A DNA stretch of 50,475 nt from Bacilli bacterium. Its GTDB lineage: Bacteria; Bacillota_I; Bacilli_A; RF39; UBA660. The stretch covers positions 1 through 50,475 of the forward strand of contig JAEDMO010000002.1 of the NCBI GenBank assembly GCA_016302935.1, given 5' to 3'. Positions within the stretch are counted from its first letter, which is position 1. The number at the start of each line of letters is the position of its first letter. Both the position numbers and the translations under genes were made by a program. Positions 8,820 to 17,091 of this stretch are shown here, piece by piece. Under the pieces are notes generated by a model. The model was given only the letters and a program-made list of their open reading frames with translations, did not search any database and was not told where the DNA came from.

Positions 8820-10796
8820 ATGGTTGCTAGTAGTAAAAGTCATAAATTAAGTTTGAAAAATATAAAATGTTATTTAAAAGATGTTTATAACAAAGTTTTA
8901 GTTTTTTTAAAGAAATATAAATATGTATTAATAATGATACTACCTTTTTTATTTACTGATATTGCGGTTAGGTATGTTGGAAAGGATATTAATTTTTTTA
9001 ATCTTTATGAAATAGTTCCTAATTTATTTACTTGCTTATGGATTTATTTATTTATAAGTGTTACTTTAAATTTAAAAAGTTCAATTGGTAAGTATGTATA
9101 TTTAGTTTTGGGAGTTGTTAGTGTTTTTTTATATTTTATTAATACAATATATTTTGGAATGACAAATTCATTTTTTGATTTTACATTGTTAGAATCTGCT
9201 AAAGAGGGAACCCCCTATTTATTGGATACTTTAAAGAATGCTAATATTTGGATATATATTTTTGGTATTTTTATTATTTTGTTATTTTATTTAGGATATA
9301 GATCTATTCCTTCAAAGAAGAAGAATAATTATGATTTATTACCAATTAGTTTAATTATTTTTATTATCATTCATAGTTTTATACCGATGTTACTTGGTAA
9401 ACCTAATAGGGAACTTACTTGGAATACTTGGAGAAATCCTAGAAATGTTTATATTAATTTTAATGATAGTAATAAGAGTATGATGATATCTGGACTTTAT
9501 GAATATTCTTTTAGAAATTTTTATATTACTTATTTAAAACATGAAAAGACAGATAATGAAACAGAGATGAGTTTCTTAGAGGAAGTATTTAGTAGTTCTT
9601 CTTCTTTGAAAGAGGAAAATAGTTATACTGGTAAGATGAGGGGTAAGAATATTATTTTCTTACAGTTAGAGGGTATCGATAAATTTTTAGTGAAAAAAGA
9701 TATTATGCCTAATTTATATAATTTAGTTAGTAATTCAATTAATTTTGATAATCACTATTCTTATTATAATGGTGGTGGTTCTACTTTTAATTCAGAATTT
9801 GCGGTTAATACTGGGTATTTGACTCCGATATCTTATAGCCAAAATGCTTATACTTTTAATAAGAATTTGTTTAATTATTCTTTAGCTAATATTTTTAAAA
9901 GTGAGGGCTATTTGATTAATGCATTTCATATGAATTCTTCTGAATATTATTCTAGAGGGATTAATTATGCTAATTTTGGATATGACAATTATTATGGTCT
10001 TAAGGATATGGGAGGCTATAATAACGATGATTATGTTTTAGATACGGAACTTATTAATAATGAAGAGTTTGTTAAATTAATGTTTCCAAGTAATCAAAAA
10101 TTTGTTGATTATATTATTACCTACTCTGTTCATATGCCTTATAGTTCTTCTAAGGGTGTTTGTTATAAGTTATTAAAAAGGGATTATCCTTTAGAAGAGA
10201 TACCTGAACTTACTGAAGAAGAATGTATTTACATACAAGCTAAGGAAACGGATGACATGATTGGTCTTTTAATAGATAAGTTAAAGGAACTAGATTTATT
10301 TGATGATACGGTTATTGTGGGATATGCTGATCATTATTTGTATACTGTTTCGGATAAAACAATATTGGATAAATATAAGAATACTGAAAATAATTTAATT
10401 AATAATACACCATTTTTTATATATAATAAGGATTTAAAGAAGAAGACAATTAAGAAGGTAACTTCTCAGTTAAATATATTACCTACGGTATTAAATTTAT
10501 TTGATTATTTAGATGATCCTAATTTATATATTGGTAAGGATGCTTTGGCTAAGGATTATACTGGTATTACATTTTTTAGTGATTATTCTTGGTATGATGG
10601 TAATATTTATGTTGAAGATGGTGTAGTTACCAATAAGAAGAATGTAGATTTTGAATATTTGGAAAAGATGAATAGTTATATTGATTATATTATTAAGAAA
10701 AATGATCTTGTTTTGAAATATAATTATTTTAAAACATTATCTAGTAAAAAAGATGATGTTCAAGATGTGGTTGATATAGATAAAATAATTAAATAA
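8820..10796 (+). CDS. Divergent LtaS-like phosphoglycerol transferase (sulfatase fold)
   Basis: Second LtaS-family protein, 658 aa, on the opposite strand to ltaS. It has five predicted membrane helices (about 35-190) and a sulfatase-like ectodomain. By alignment it keeps Glu284 (QLEG), Thr322 as nucleophile (STFNSEF), His370, Arg379, His438 (YSVHMPY) and Asp504-His505 (ADHY). Trp364 of its neighbour is Tyr377 here, and the usual GDHD/GDHG is ADHY, so the glycerophosphate-binding site differs. It may be a primase-like enzyme (B. subtilis YvgJ type) or act on another acceptor; this is inference. GGTGGTGATTTT precedes the ATG. TACAAT at 8797 could be a -10, giving a very short leader. Confidence 0.85.
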   Translation: MVASSKSHKLSLKNIKCYLKDVYNKVLVFLKKYKYVLIMILPFLFTDIAVRYVGKDINFFNLYEIVPNLFTCLWIYLFISVTLNLKSSIGKYVYLVLGVVSVFLYFINTIYFGMTNSFFDFTLLESAKEGTPYLLDTLKNANIWIYIFGIFIILLFYLGYRSIPSKKKNNYDLLPISLIIFIIIHSFIPMLLGKPNRELTWNTWRNPRNVYINFNDSNKSMMISGLYEYSFRNFYITYLKHEKTDNETEMSFLEEVFSSSSSLKEENSYTGKMRGKNIIFLQLEGIDKFLVKKDIMPNLYNLVSNSINFDNHYSYYNGGGSTFNSEFAVNTGYLTPISYSQNAYTFNKNLFNYSLANIFKSEGYLINAFHMNSSEYYSRGINYANFGYDNYYGLKDMGGYNNDDYVLDTELINNEEFVKLMFPSNQKFVDYIITYSVHMPYSSSKGVCYKLLKRDYPLEEIPELTEEECIYIQAKETDDMIGLLIDKLKELDLFDDTVIVGYADHYLYTVSDKTILDKYKNTENNLINNTPFFIYNKDLKKKTIKKVTSQLNILPTVLNLFDYLDDPNLYIGKDALAKDYTGITFFSDYSWYDGNIYVEDGVVTNKKNVDFEYLEKMNSYIDYIIKKNDLVLKYNYFKTLSSKKDDVQDVVDIDKIIK

Positions 10797-10838
10797 AGAA
10801 AGAAACTAACTTTTATTTGATGTTAGTTTCTTTTATTA
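10797..10838. terminator. Bidirectional terminator between convergent genes
   Basis: Stem GAAACTAAC (10802-10810) with GTTAGTTTC (10822-10830), flanked by A-rich and T-rich runs on both sides, between the + strand LtaS-like gene and the minus-strand glycosyltransferase. The glycosyltransferase stop codon (10815-10813) sits in the loop. Confidence 0.8.
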
Positions 10839-11748
10839 TATATATTGGTCTTTTTTTGGTTTCTAGGTATGTTTTAGATAGGTATTGGCCAATGATACCT
10901 AAACAGAATAATTGAATACCGCTTACAAAGAAAATTATACATACTAGGCTTGGCCAACCAGCTGTAGGATCACCAAAGATGATTGTTTTGGCGATTATTA
11001 TGATAATCATTATGAAGGAAATAATACAGAAAAGAATTCCAGCAATTGAGCTTATAGCTAAGGGAGCAGTTGAGAAAGCAACAATTCCTTCGATAGCATA
11101 TAGGAATAATTTCCAAAATGACCATTTTGTTTCTCCGGCTACTCTTTCAACATTTTCATATTCTAGCCATTTAGTATTGTATCCAACAAATTGAAATAAG
11201 CCTTTGGAATAACGATTATATTCTCCTAATTCAAGAATGGAATCGACCATTTGTCTTGACATTAAACGATAATCTCTTGCACCATCAACCATTTCAATTT
11301 TGGACATTTTATTGATAATTTTATAAAACATTCTGGCAAATAGGCTTCTAATAGGAGGTTCACCTTTACGGGTGACTCTTCTTGTACCAACACAGTCATA
11401 ATCGTTATTTGGATCTTCTAAAATGTTTAGCATTTGGGGAAGAAGAGATGGTGGGTCTTGTAAATCGGCATCCATAATAGCAACATAATCTCCAGTAGAT
11501 AATTTTAATCCTGCTAGCATAGCGGCTTCTTTTCCAAAATTTCTGGAAAAATGAATGTATTTTACTCGTTTATCTTTTTTAGAATATTGTTTGATTACTT
11601 CAATTGTTTTATCTTTTGAACCATCATTTATAAAGATAAATTCAAAATTGTTTTTCATTTCTTCGGCAATTTTCGTTATTTCATCATAGAAGAATGGTAT
11701 TGCTTGTTCTTCGTTGTAGCAAGGAACAATGATACTAATTTTTTTCAT
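10813..11748 (-). CDS. Polyprenyl-phosphate glycosyltransferase, GT2 (CsbB/GtrB type)
   Basis: Inner-leaflet enzyme expected to move a sugar from a nucleotide sugar to undecaprenyl phosphate. The GT2 domain starts SIIVPCYNEE, has FIFINDGSKDKT and the metal-binding DADLQDPP (93-100), and a GARDYRLMSRQ segment typical of the DPM1/GtrB group. Two membrane helices follow (about 225-260 and 270-295). Length 311 aa is typical. It lies 35 nt downstream of a YfhO-GtrA fusion gene and shares its promoter. In B. subtilis, Listeria and S. aureus, CsbB-type enzymes with a GtrA flippase and YfhO glycosylate lipoteichoic acid. The sugar cannot be read here. Confidence 0.88.
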   Translation of the reverse strand: MKKISIIVPCYNEEQAIPFFYDEITKIAEEMKNNFEFIFINDGSKDKTIEVIKQYSKKDKRVKYIHFSRNFGKEAAMLAGLKLSTGDYVAIMDADLQDPPSLLPQMLNILEDPNNDYDCVGTRRVTRKGEPPIRSLFARMFYKIINKMSKIEMVDGARDYRLMSRQMVDSILELGEYNRYSKGLFQFVGYNTKWLEYENVERVAGETKWSFWKLFLYAIEGIVAFSTAPLAISSIAGILFCIISFIMIIIIIAKTIIFGDPTAGWPSLVCIIFFVSGIQLFCLGIIGQYLSKTYLETKKRPIYIIKETNIK

Positions 11749-11783
11749 AATTAAACTCCTTTTGTTCTTAAATTATAACATAA

Positions 11784-14741
11784 CTAATCTTTTTTAGCAA
11801 TTTTGTTTCTTTCTTTATTAGTAAATACTAGTAATTTACTAAATATGTAATTTAAAACTAATACTATTATTTGAACTATTATTTTAGCATAATCATTGTT
11901 TATTTTGATTAATTTTACTAATATAAACATAATAACTAGATCTATTATAAATGTTGCTAATCTGGATGTTACAAATTTGAACGCTTCTTTTAAGGCGTTT
12001 TTTCCCTTTGTTTTACTTTCAAAAACAAATTTTTTATTGGTAAAATATGCGAATGTTACTGATAAAATCCAAGATATGGTGTTAGCAATAATAAAGTATA
12101 TATTATTACTGATATCTAAGAGTCTAGATAAGATAAAATAGGATATTAAACTAACTAATGTAGTTAATACACCGATTATTAGATAATTAAATATTTCTTT
12201 GTATTTGATATAGATATTCCAAATTTTATCACAAAAGATAATATATAAGATGCTGAATAATAAGGTTATTAAAGATATTATAATACCTAGGGTAGAATAT
12301 TTTGGAGTGTAAGTTAGAGTTAGGGTGTGATTTCCACTTGGTAATTCAAAAGATGTTAATGTGTTTAAAATAGGATTTAATTTAATTTTTTCTCCATCTG
12401 CTAAAAGAGTCCATCCTTCATCATAAGGAATGTTTAAAAATATTTTAGATGATTTATCTAAGTTAATTTTACCTTCTAGTTTGGAACTAGTGATTTTTTT
12501 AAAGTCAATTTGATTTTTTGATAGTTCTTGATAATGTTTTTCTAGAATATCGATATTTTCGTAATAAAAGTATGCATCTTTTATCTCTAATTGTTCTTTA
12601 AATTCAAATTTTAGTTCTATAGTAGTTCCAATTTGATGTTTGCCTAAAGAGATAACTCCCCAATTATATTTAGTGAAATAATCTTCATAATAAACATCAT
12701 TTATATACATTTTTGCTTTTTTATATGTAGTTTGAATTTCACTTGGAGGTGAAATATAGAAATATAATTCATCAGGACTAGTTATTTTAATTTTATACTT
12801 TAGTATACCAATAGAGTTTGTTTGATAGGTATCGTTTGTTTTTTTTACATTTTCATAACTTATAGTATAAGGACTATATTCATAAATATCTTCATTTATG
12901 GAAGTAAATGCTTTTACAATGTTGTTTTGATTTAAAAATGGATTATTACTTTCAATATCGATATTATCATTATTTATTTTATAACCAAATGATAGATAGT
13001 ATGGATTTTGATAAATGGCTAGGTCTTCTTCTTGTATTATTTTAGTATAGTTTTTATGCTCATTTTTTGATAGAATGTATTTAATTGACAGTAGCATATC
13101 CGAAGTTATTGTTGAACCATTTTTATTATAGTATGCTCTTGTTAATAATCTTCTGAAGCCTAACTTTTCCATTAATTTTTCTACTTCTTTGTTTGTTACT
13201 GAATCAAAATGGCTGATTCCGTTATAATCAAATATCATTGAATCGTTAATGGAAAGCATATTTTTATTGATATTATCTTCTCTATCAAAAGTTTTTTCCA
13301 TACGATATAAAGAGTTATCTTTTTCTTTTAATGTTTTAATTATATTATCAACTTTTATTACATAATTTTTAAACTCACTATTTGATTGTTTATCTGGCAT
13401 AATATTGGTTAATATTCCAGAGGTAGTATTTATTGTTAAATCTGCTATTGCAATAATTAATAAAACTTTGTATATGTTTTTGTTCTTTTTTAGAAAATGT
13501 ATAATTATTATCATAATAATAAACGATAATAAAATAGTTAGTCCATATGTTGATACGTTGAATTTAAATTTATATAGATAGATGATTATGCTTATTAAAC
13601 AAATTATGATGCTTACTTTTTTTAAATCATCTTTATTGTAATTTAGATTCATATATGAATTACAAGCAATTATTATTTCAAAGAATACGAATATAAAAGC
13701 GTGTCTAAAATCGAAACAATTTGGAGTATTTAATCCGTGGAATAGTAAGTCTAATGGTTTAACTACAAAGGTAGTAGCTAGACAAAATAATAAGATAGCG
13801 TTAATTATTTTGTTCCTTTTGGGAATTTTTTTGTTTAGGAAAAACATTATTAATAAAATAAATATAACCATACCACAAGCAATCATTGGACCACCATGCC
13901 AAGTTTCACCATTTCCAGTAGCGGCGGTGAACATTTTGGCAATTACATTAAAATATGGGATTAGAATATCAAATTTTAAATTGCTTAGGCTGAAAACAGC
14001 TTTACTGGAAGAAAGACCAAAAAATGATGGTAATAAAATAAACATTGATAGAAATCCACCTAATAATGATGAAATACTATATTTTATGAATACTTTAAAT
14101 TTAATTATTTCTTTATTTTCTAATATTAATTTATAAATAAAATATATTAATGATCCTAGGCAGACGATTACTCCAATATAATAATTAAAAATGATAGATA
14201 AGGCTAAGGTAAATATATAAAGGGTTGGTTTTTTATCTTCAAAGATATAGTCTATTCCTAGAATAATTAAAGGGAATAATATTATTGCGTCTAACCACAT
14301 TAAATGATACATATAAAAAATATTATATGACATTAAGGCGTATGATAAGGAGAATAATAAGGTTTTTTTATCTGGATATTTCTTTTGAAGATAATATTCC
14401 ATAGTAACTCCACATAATCCTATTTTTATTAAAATAATAATTGTTAAAACCATTTTGATATTTTCTGGTTTAAAGAATATGGTTATTAGATTGAATGGAC
14501 TCATTAAATAGTAGCCTAGTAGTGGAATAAAGTTTTGTCCTAGAGTAGCTGAGAAGGTATATTTAAAATCATTTGTTCCAAAGAAACAAGTTTTTAAGTA
14601 ATTAATAAAAGATACATATTGGGTGTTGGAATCGATAACTAGGATTGTTTTGTCACCAAATGGCCATACTTTTAATACTAAAAAGATAAATAAAATAATC
14701 GATACAGGTAATATAAAACTTAAAGACAACTTCTTTTTCAT
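11784..14741 (-). CDS. YfhO-family membrane glycosyltransferase fused to a C-terminal GtrA domain
   Basis: A 985-aa polytopic protein. Residues 1 to about 840 match the YfhO architecture: an N-terminal block of about a dozen membrane helices with the early signature VWPFGDKTILVIDSNTQYVS, a large extracytoplasmic region, and a segment SGNHTLTLTYTPKY just before a further membrane helix. YfhO is thought to be the GT-C enzyme that moves sugar from polyprenyl phosphate to lipoteichoic acid outside the cell. Residues 852-976 form a GtrA-like domain of four helices with AYFTNKKFVF and VLNYIFSKLLVF, the family of putative polyprenyl-P-sugar flippases. The two are normally separate proteins. AAAGGAAG precedes the ATG. 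A strong promoter lies upstream and csbB-type glycosyltransferase follows. Confidence 0.88.
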   Translation of the reverse strand: MKKKLSLSFILPVSIILFIFLVLKVWPFGDKTILVIDSNTQYVSFINYLKTCFFGTNDFKYTFSATLGQNFIPLLGYYLMSPFNLITIFFKPENIKMVLTIIILIKIGLCGVTMEYYLQKKYPDKKTLLFSLSYALMSYNIFYMYHLMWLDAIILFPLIILGIDYIFEDKKPTLYIFTLALSIIFNYYIGVIVCLGSLIYFIYKLILENKEIIKFKVFIKYSISSLLGGFLSMFILLPSFFGLSSSKAVFSLSNLKFDILIPYFNVIAKMFTAATGNGETWHGGPMIACGMVIFILLIMFFLNKKIPKRNKIINAILLFCLATTFVVKPLDLLFHGLNTPNCFDFRHAFIFVFFEIIIACNSYMNLNYNKDDLKKVSIIICLISIIIYLYKFKFNVSTYGLTILLSFIIMIIIIHFLKKNKNIYKVLLIIAIADLTINTTSGILTNIMPDKQSNSEFKNYVIKVDNIIKTLKEKDNSLYRMEKTFDREDNINKNMLSINDSMIFDYNGISHFDSVTNKEVEKLMEKLGFRRLLTRAYYNKNGSTITSDMLLSIKYILSKNEHKNYTKIIQEEDLAIYQNPYYLSFGYKINNDNIDIESNNPFLNQNNIVKAFTSINEDIYEYSPYTISYENVKKTNDTYQTNSIGILKYKIKITSPDELYFYISPPSEIQTTYKKAKMYINDVYYEDYFTKYNWGVISLGKHQIGTTIELKFEFKEQLEIKDAYFYYENIDILEKHYQELSKNQIDFKKITSSKLEGKINLDKSSKIFLNIPYDEGWTLLADGEKIKLNPILNTLTSFELPSGNHTLTLTYTPKYSTLGIIISLITLLFSILYIIFCDKIWNIYIKYKEIFNYLIIGVLTTLVSLISYFILSRLLDISNNIYFIIANTISWILSVTFAYFTNKKFVFESKTKGKNALKEAFKFVTSRLATFIIDLVIMFILVKLIKINNDYAKIIVQIIVLVLNYIFSKLLVFTNKERNKIAKKD

Positions 14742-14764
14742 TTTTACTGCTTCCTTTCTTAATA

Positions 14765-14793
14765 ATTATAACAAATTAATATATAATTGACAA
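14765..14793 (-). promoter_or_regulatory. Promoter of the YfhO-GtrA operon
   Basis: TTGTCA (14793-14788), 17-nt spacer, TATAAT (14770-14765) on the minus strand, 24 nt upstream of the ATG. On the + strand the same bases read TTGACA (14787-14792). Confidence 0.75.
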
Positions 14794-14836
14794 GAATAGT
14801 AAATTAACTGGTACTTTATTTGTTTTATTAATAATA

Positions 14837-14865
14837 TTGCAGATGTATAACTTTTATGTTACTAT
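14837..14865 (+). promoter_or_regulatory. Possible promoter of tmcAL
   Basis: TTGCAG (14837-14842), 17-nt spacer ending TGT, TACTAT (14860-14865). The predicted start site would fall at the ribosome site GGTGAAG, leaving a leader of only about 10 nt before ATG 14882. Confidence 0.4.
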
Positions 14866-14881
14866 ATATTTGGTGAAGTTT

Positions 14882-16027
14882 ATGCATAAGATCGGTATTA
14901 TTTGTGAATATAATCCTTTTCATAATGGGCATTTATATCAAATTAAAAAAATTAAAGAGACTTATAAGGATAGCTTGATTATTGTTTGTCTATCTTCTTG
15001 TTTTATGCAAAGGGGTGAAGCTTCTATTTTAAATAAGTGGGATAAGACTAGATTAGCTATTGAATCAGGGGTTGATTTAGTTTTGGAGTTGCCATTTGCT
15101 TTTGCTACACAATACCAAGATATATTTGCTAAAGGTGCTTTAACTATATTAAATCATTTAAAAATTGATACTTTGGTTTTTGGTAGTGAATGTAATGATA
15201 TAGAGTTACTTAAAAATTTAGCTTCTATTCAATTAAAGGATGATGGTTACAATCATTTAGTTAAGAGATACTTAGATTTAGGTTTGAACTACCCTACTTC
15301 TTTAAGCAAAGCTTTATTTGATATTAGTGGGGTTAAATTAGATAAACCTAATGATTTATTAGCTTTAGCTTATATTAAGGAGATAATTAAAAATAATTAT
15401 GATATTGAGCCTTTTTCTATTAGGAGGACTAGTGATTATCATAATAGTAATTTGGATAGTGATATTGTAAGTGCTTCTACTATTAGAAAGTTATTAAAAG
15501 ATGGAGTTAATGTGAATAATTATTTACCTTATAATATATATGATTATCTTAGTGAAATCGATGAAGATAAGTATTTTGCTTTGCTTAAATATCAAATTAT
15601 TAATAACATAGATTGTTTAGATAAATTTCAAACGGTTGATGAGGGAATTGAAAATAGAATAATTAAATATATAAATATGGTAAATAGTAAGGAGGAATTA
15701 ATTTTAAAGGTTAAGAGTAAAAGGTATACTTATAATAAGATTAATAGAATGTTTACTCATATTCTTACTAATTTTACTAAGGAGGATGCTAAGGATTTAG
15801 AAATAGAATATTTGAGGGTGTTGGGTTTTAATACTAGGGGGAAAAATTATTTAAATAAAATAAAAAAAGATATAGATATTCCTATTATTAATAAATATAT
15901 TCCAAATATGTATAAATGTTTGGATATAGAATTTAGAGTTAGTTTAATATACAGTCTTATTTTAAAAGATAAGGGTGATGATTTTTTAAAAAGGGAATAT
16001 AGGAATAAACCGGTAATTTATGATTAG
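14882..16027 (+). CDS. tmcAL: tRNA(Met) cytidine acetate ligase TmcAL
   Basis: TmcAL (YlbM) uses acetate and ATP to make N4-acetylcytidine at the wobble base of elongator tRNA-Met. The nucleotidyltransferase-like N-terminus has EYNPFHNGHLYQ (residues 9-20, HxGH at 14-17) and the family segments SSCFMQRGEAS and ELPFAFATQ. A later segment, SASTIRKLL, matches the ISSTxIR-type nucleotide-binding motif. The ATG at 14882 is chosen because GGTGAAG precedes it and it begins the conserved domain; an upstream frame opening at 14837 has no ribosome site. At 381 aa it is slightly short for the family. It is convergent with yihY. Confidence 0.9.
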   Translation: MHKIGIICEYNPFHNGHLYQIKKIKETYKDSLIIVCLSSCFMQRGEASILNKWDKTRLAIESGVDLVLELPFAFATQYQDIFAKGALTILNHLKIDTLVFGSECNDIELLKNLASIQLKDDGYNHLVKRYLDLGLNYPTSLSKALFDISGVKLDKPNDLLALAYIKEIIKNNYDIEPFSIRRTSDYHNSNLDSDIVSASTIRKLLKDGVNVNNYLPYNIYDYLSEIDEDKYFALLKYQIINNIDCLDKFQTVDEGIENRIIKYINMVNSKEELILKVKSKRYTYNKINRMFTHILTNFTKEDAKDLEIEYLRVLGFNTRGKNYLNKIKKDIDIPIINKYIPNMYKCLDIEFRVSLIYSLILKDKGDDFLKREYRNKPVIYD

Positions 16028-16058
16028 AGGATTATTATGTGATAATTCTTTTTTTTAA
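16026..16058 (+). terminator. Terminator of tmcAL
   Basis: Stem GAGGATTAT/ATAATTCTT with two G-T pairs, followed by a run of T, starting at the tmcAL stop codon. Confidence 0.55.
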
Positions 16059-16086
16059 AATAAAAAGCGACTTGTACTAGTCGCTT
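16050..16086 (-). terminator. Strong minus-strand terminator downstream of the candidate RNA
   Basis: Perfect 8-bp stem AAGCGACT/AGTCGCTT (86-79 with 72-65 of the 16000s), 6-nt loop, then TTTTTATTTT on the minus strand. It is about 145 nt from the yihY stop and is better placed to end a separate RNA. Confidence 0.7.
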
Positions 16087-16190
16087 ACCTATTTTTATAG
16101 GCTACTAATTAGGTATTAATAGTATTACTTTTTTATTGTTAATATCGTTAGTTCACTATTAAACTAGATTGATATCACTGGGGTAGCCTG
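16062..16190 (-). ncRNA. Candidate structured RNA with pseudoknot, unknown class
   Basis: Between yihY and tmcAL, read on the minus strand. Visible pairings are an outer helix AGGCTAC (189-183) with GTAGCCT (105-99); a helix GATATC (176-171) with GATATT (146-141, one G-U); a 5-bp hairpin AACTA/TAGTT (166-162 with 153-149) whose loop (161-155) is fully complementary to 123-117, making a 7-bp pseudoknot; a CCTAT/ATAGG hairpin (101-88); and a final strong terminator. The CCTAT hairpin and outer helix share three bases, so they would be mutually exclusive. All positions are within the 16000s. I match it to no known class and see no convincing promoter; it could be a yihY 3' UTR. Confidence 0.3.
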
Positions 16191-16233
16191 TAAAATGAAT
16201 ACATATATGAGTAATACTATTTATGTATTCATT
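16191..16233 (-). terminator. Hairpin at the end of yihY
   Basis: Perfect 12-bp stem AATGAATACATA/TATGTATTCATT (16194-16205 with 16222-16233) with a 16-nt loop and a short TTTTA tail on the minus strand. The yihY stop codon lies in the stem. The short T tail makes it a weak terminator. Confidence 0.45.
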
Positions 16234-17065
16234 CATTAGTATTATCATTTTTTAATATATTATGATATCTAGTTGAGTTAATGGCTATTCCTAGGACGAA
16301 TATGTAGCAAAGCATATATATCCATATCATCAGTATGATGATACTAGAAAGGTTGCCATATAAAATATCATATCTAGCGAAATGTTTTAAATAGTAACTA
16401 AAGATATATGTGGCTACAATCCATAAAATGGTTGTTAGTAGTGCTCCATAGGTTGTTGTATAGCTTTTGATTTTATGGCTTGGAGACATACAATATATTA
16501 GTTTTACGTTAAAATAAATAATTAGGAATGTAAATGGCCATTTGATAATATTGAAAATAAATTCAATGTTACTTATTAATTTGGATAGACCATCTACATT
16601 TTTTATTATACCTAGTATTTGGTTACCAAATATAGGTACTATTAAAAGGAATAAGAATAGCATTATAATTACAAATAGTATCATTAATGCTTTGATACGA
16701 TCTTTTAATTCTTGAGTATCATCGAAGTTATAAAGACTATTTGATACTTTTATTAGGGCATATGTTCCATTAGTAGCAACCATAATGGCAATTATTACAA
16801 ATGTTCCAACACTACCATCAAATCCTTTACCAGAGATAATATCTGCTACAATAATGGCAAAATCTTCTGGTAGTACTTTGTTAAGTAGGTCAATAACATT
16901 TTCAATAGAAATGGAAAATAAAGAGGCAAAATAAACAAGTAAGGTTATTAATGGGATTAATGAAAGTACGAGGAAAAATGATAGATTACCTGGTAGAATG
17001 GCCATTTCTCTTCTTTTTAATGCATTGAATATTTCTTTTATATATTTTTTGAGGTTTCCTTTCAT
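16229..17065 (-). CDS. yihY: YihY/BrkB family inner membrane protein
   Basis: Polytopic membrane protein of the YihY/BrkB (formerly 'ribonuclease BN') family, whose molecular function is not settled. Six membrane helices are visible, and the N-terminal family motif LPGNLSFFLVLSLIPL is clear (family consensus: AaalaYyllLSlfPl). The later segment TYGALLTTILWIVATYIFSYYL also fits the family. Length 278 aa is normal. It ends in TGA, one of the stops showing that TGA is not read as Trp. It starts 26 nt downstream of the GGDEF-like gene and is the last gene of that operon. Confidence 0.88.
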   Translation of the reverse strand: MKGNLKKYIKEIFNALKRREMAILPGNLSFFLVLSLIPLITLLVYFASLFSISIENVIDLLNKVLPEDFAIIVADIISGKGFDGSVGTFVIIAIMVATNGTYALIKVSNSLYNFDDTQELKDRIKALMILFVIIMLFLFLLIVPIFGNQILGIIKNVDGLSKLISNIEFIFNIIKWPFTFLIIYFNVKLIYCMSPSHKIKSYTTTYGALLTTILWIVATYIFSYYLKHFARYDILYGNLSSIIILMIWIYMLCYIFVLGIAINSTRYHNILKNDNTNE

Positions 17066-17091
17066 AATTACTCCTTAACTGAAAGAAAAGA

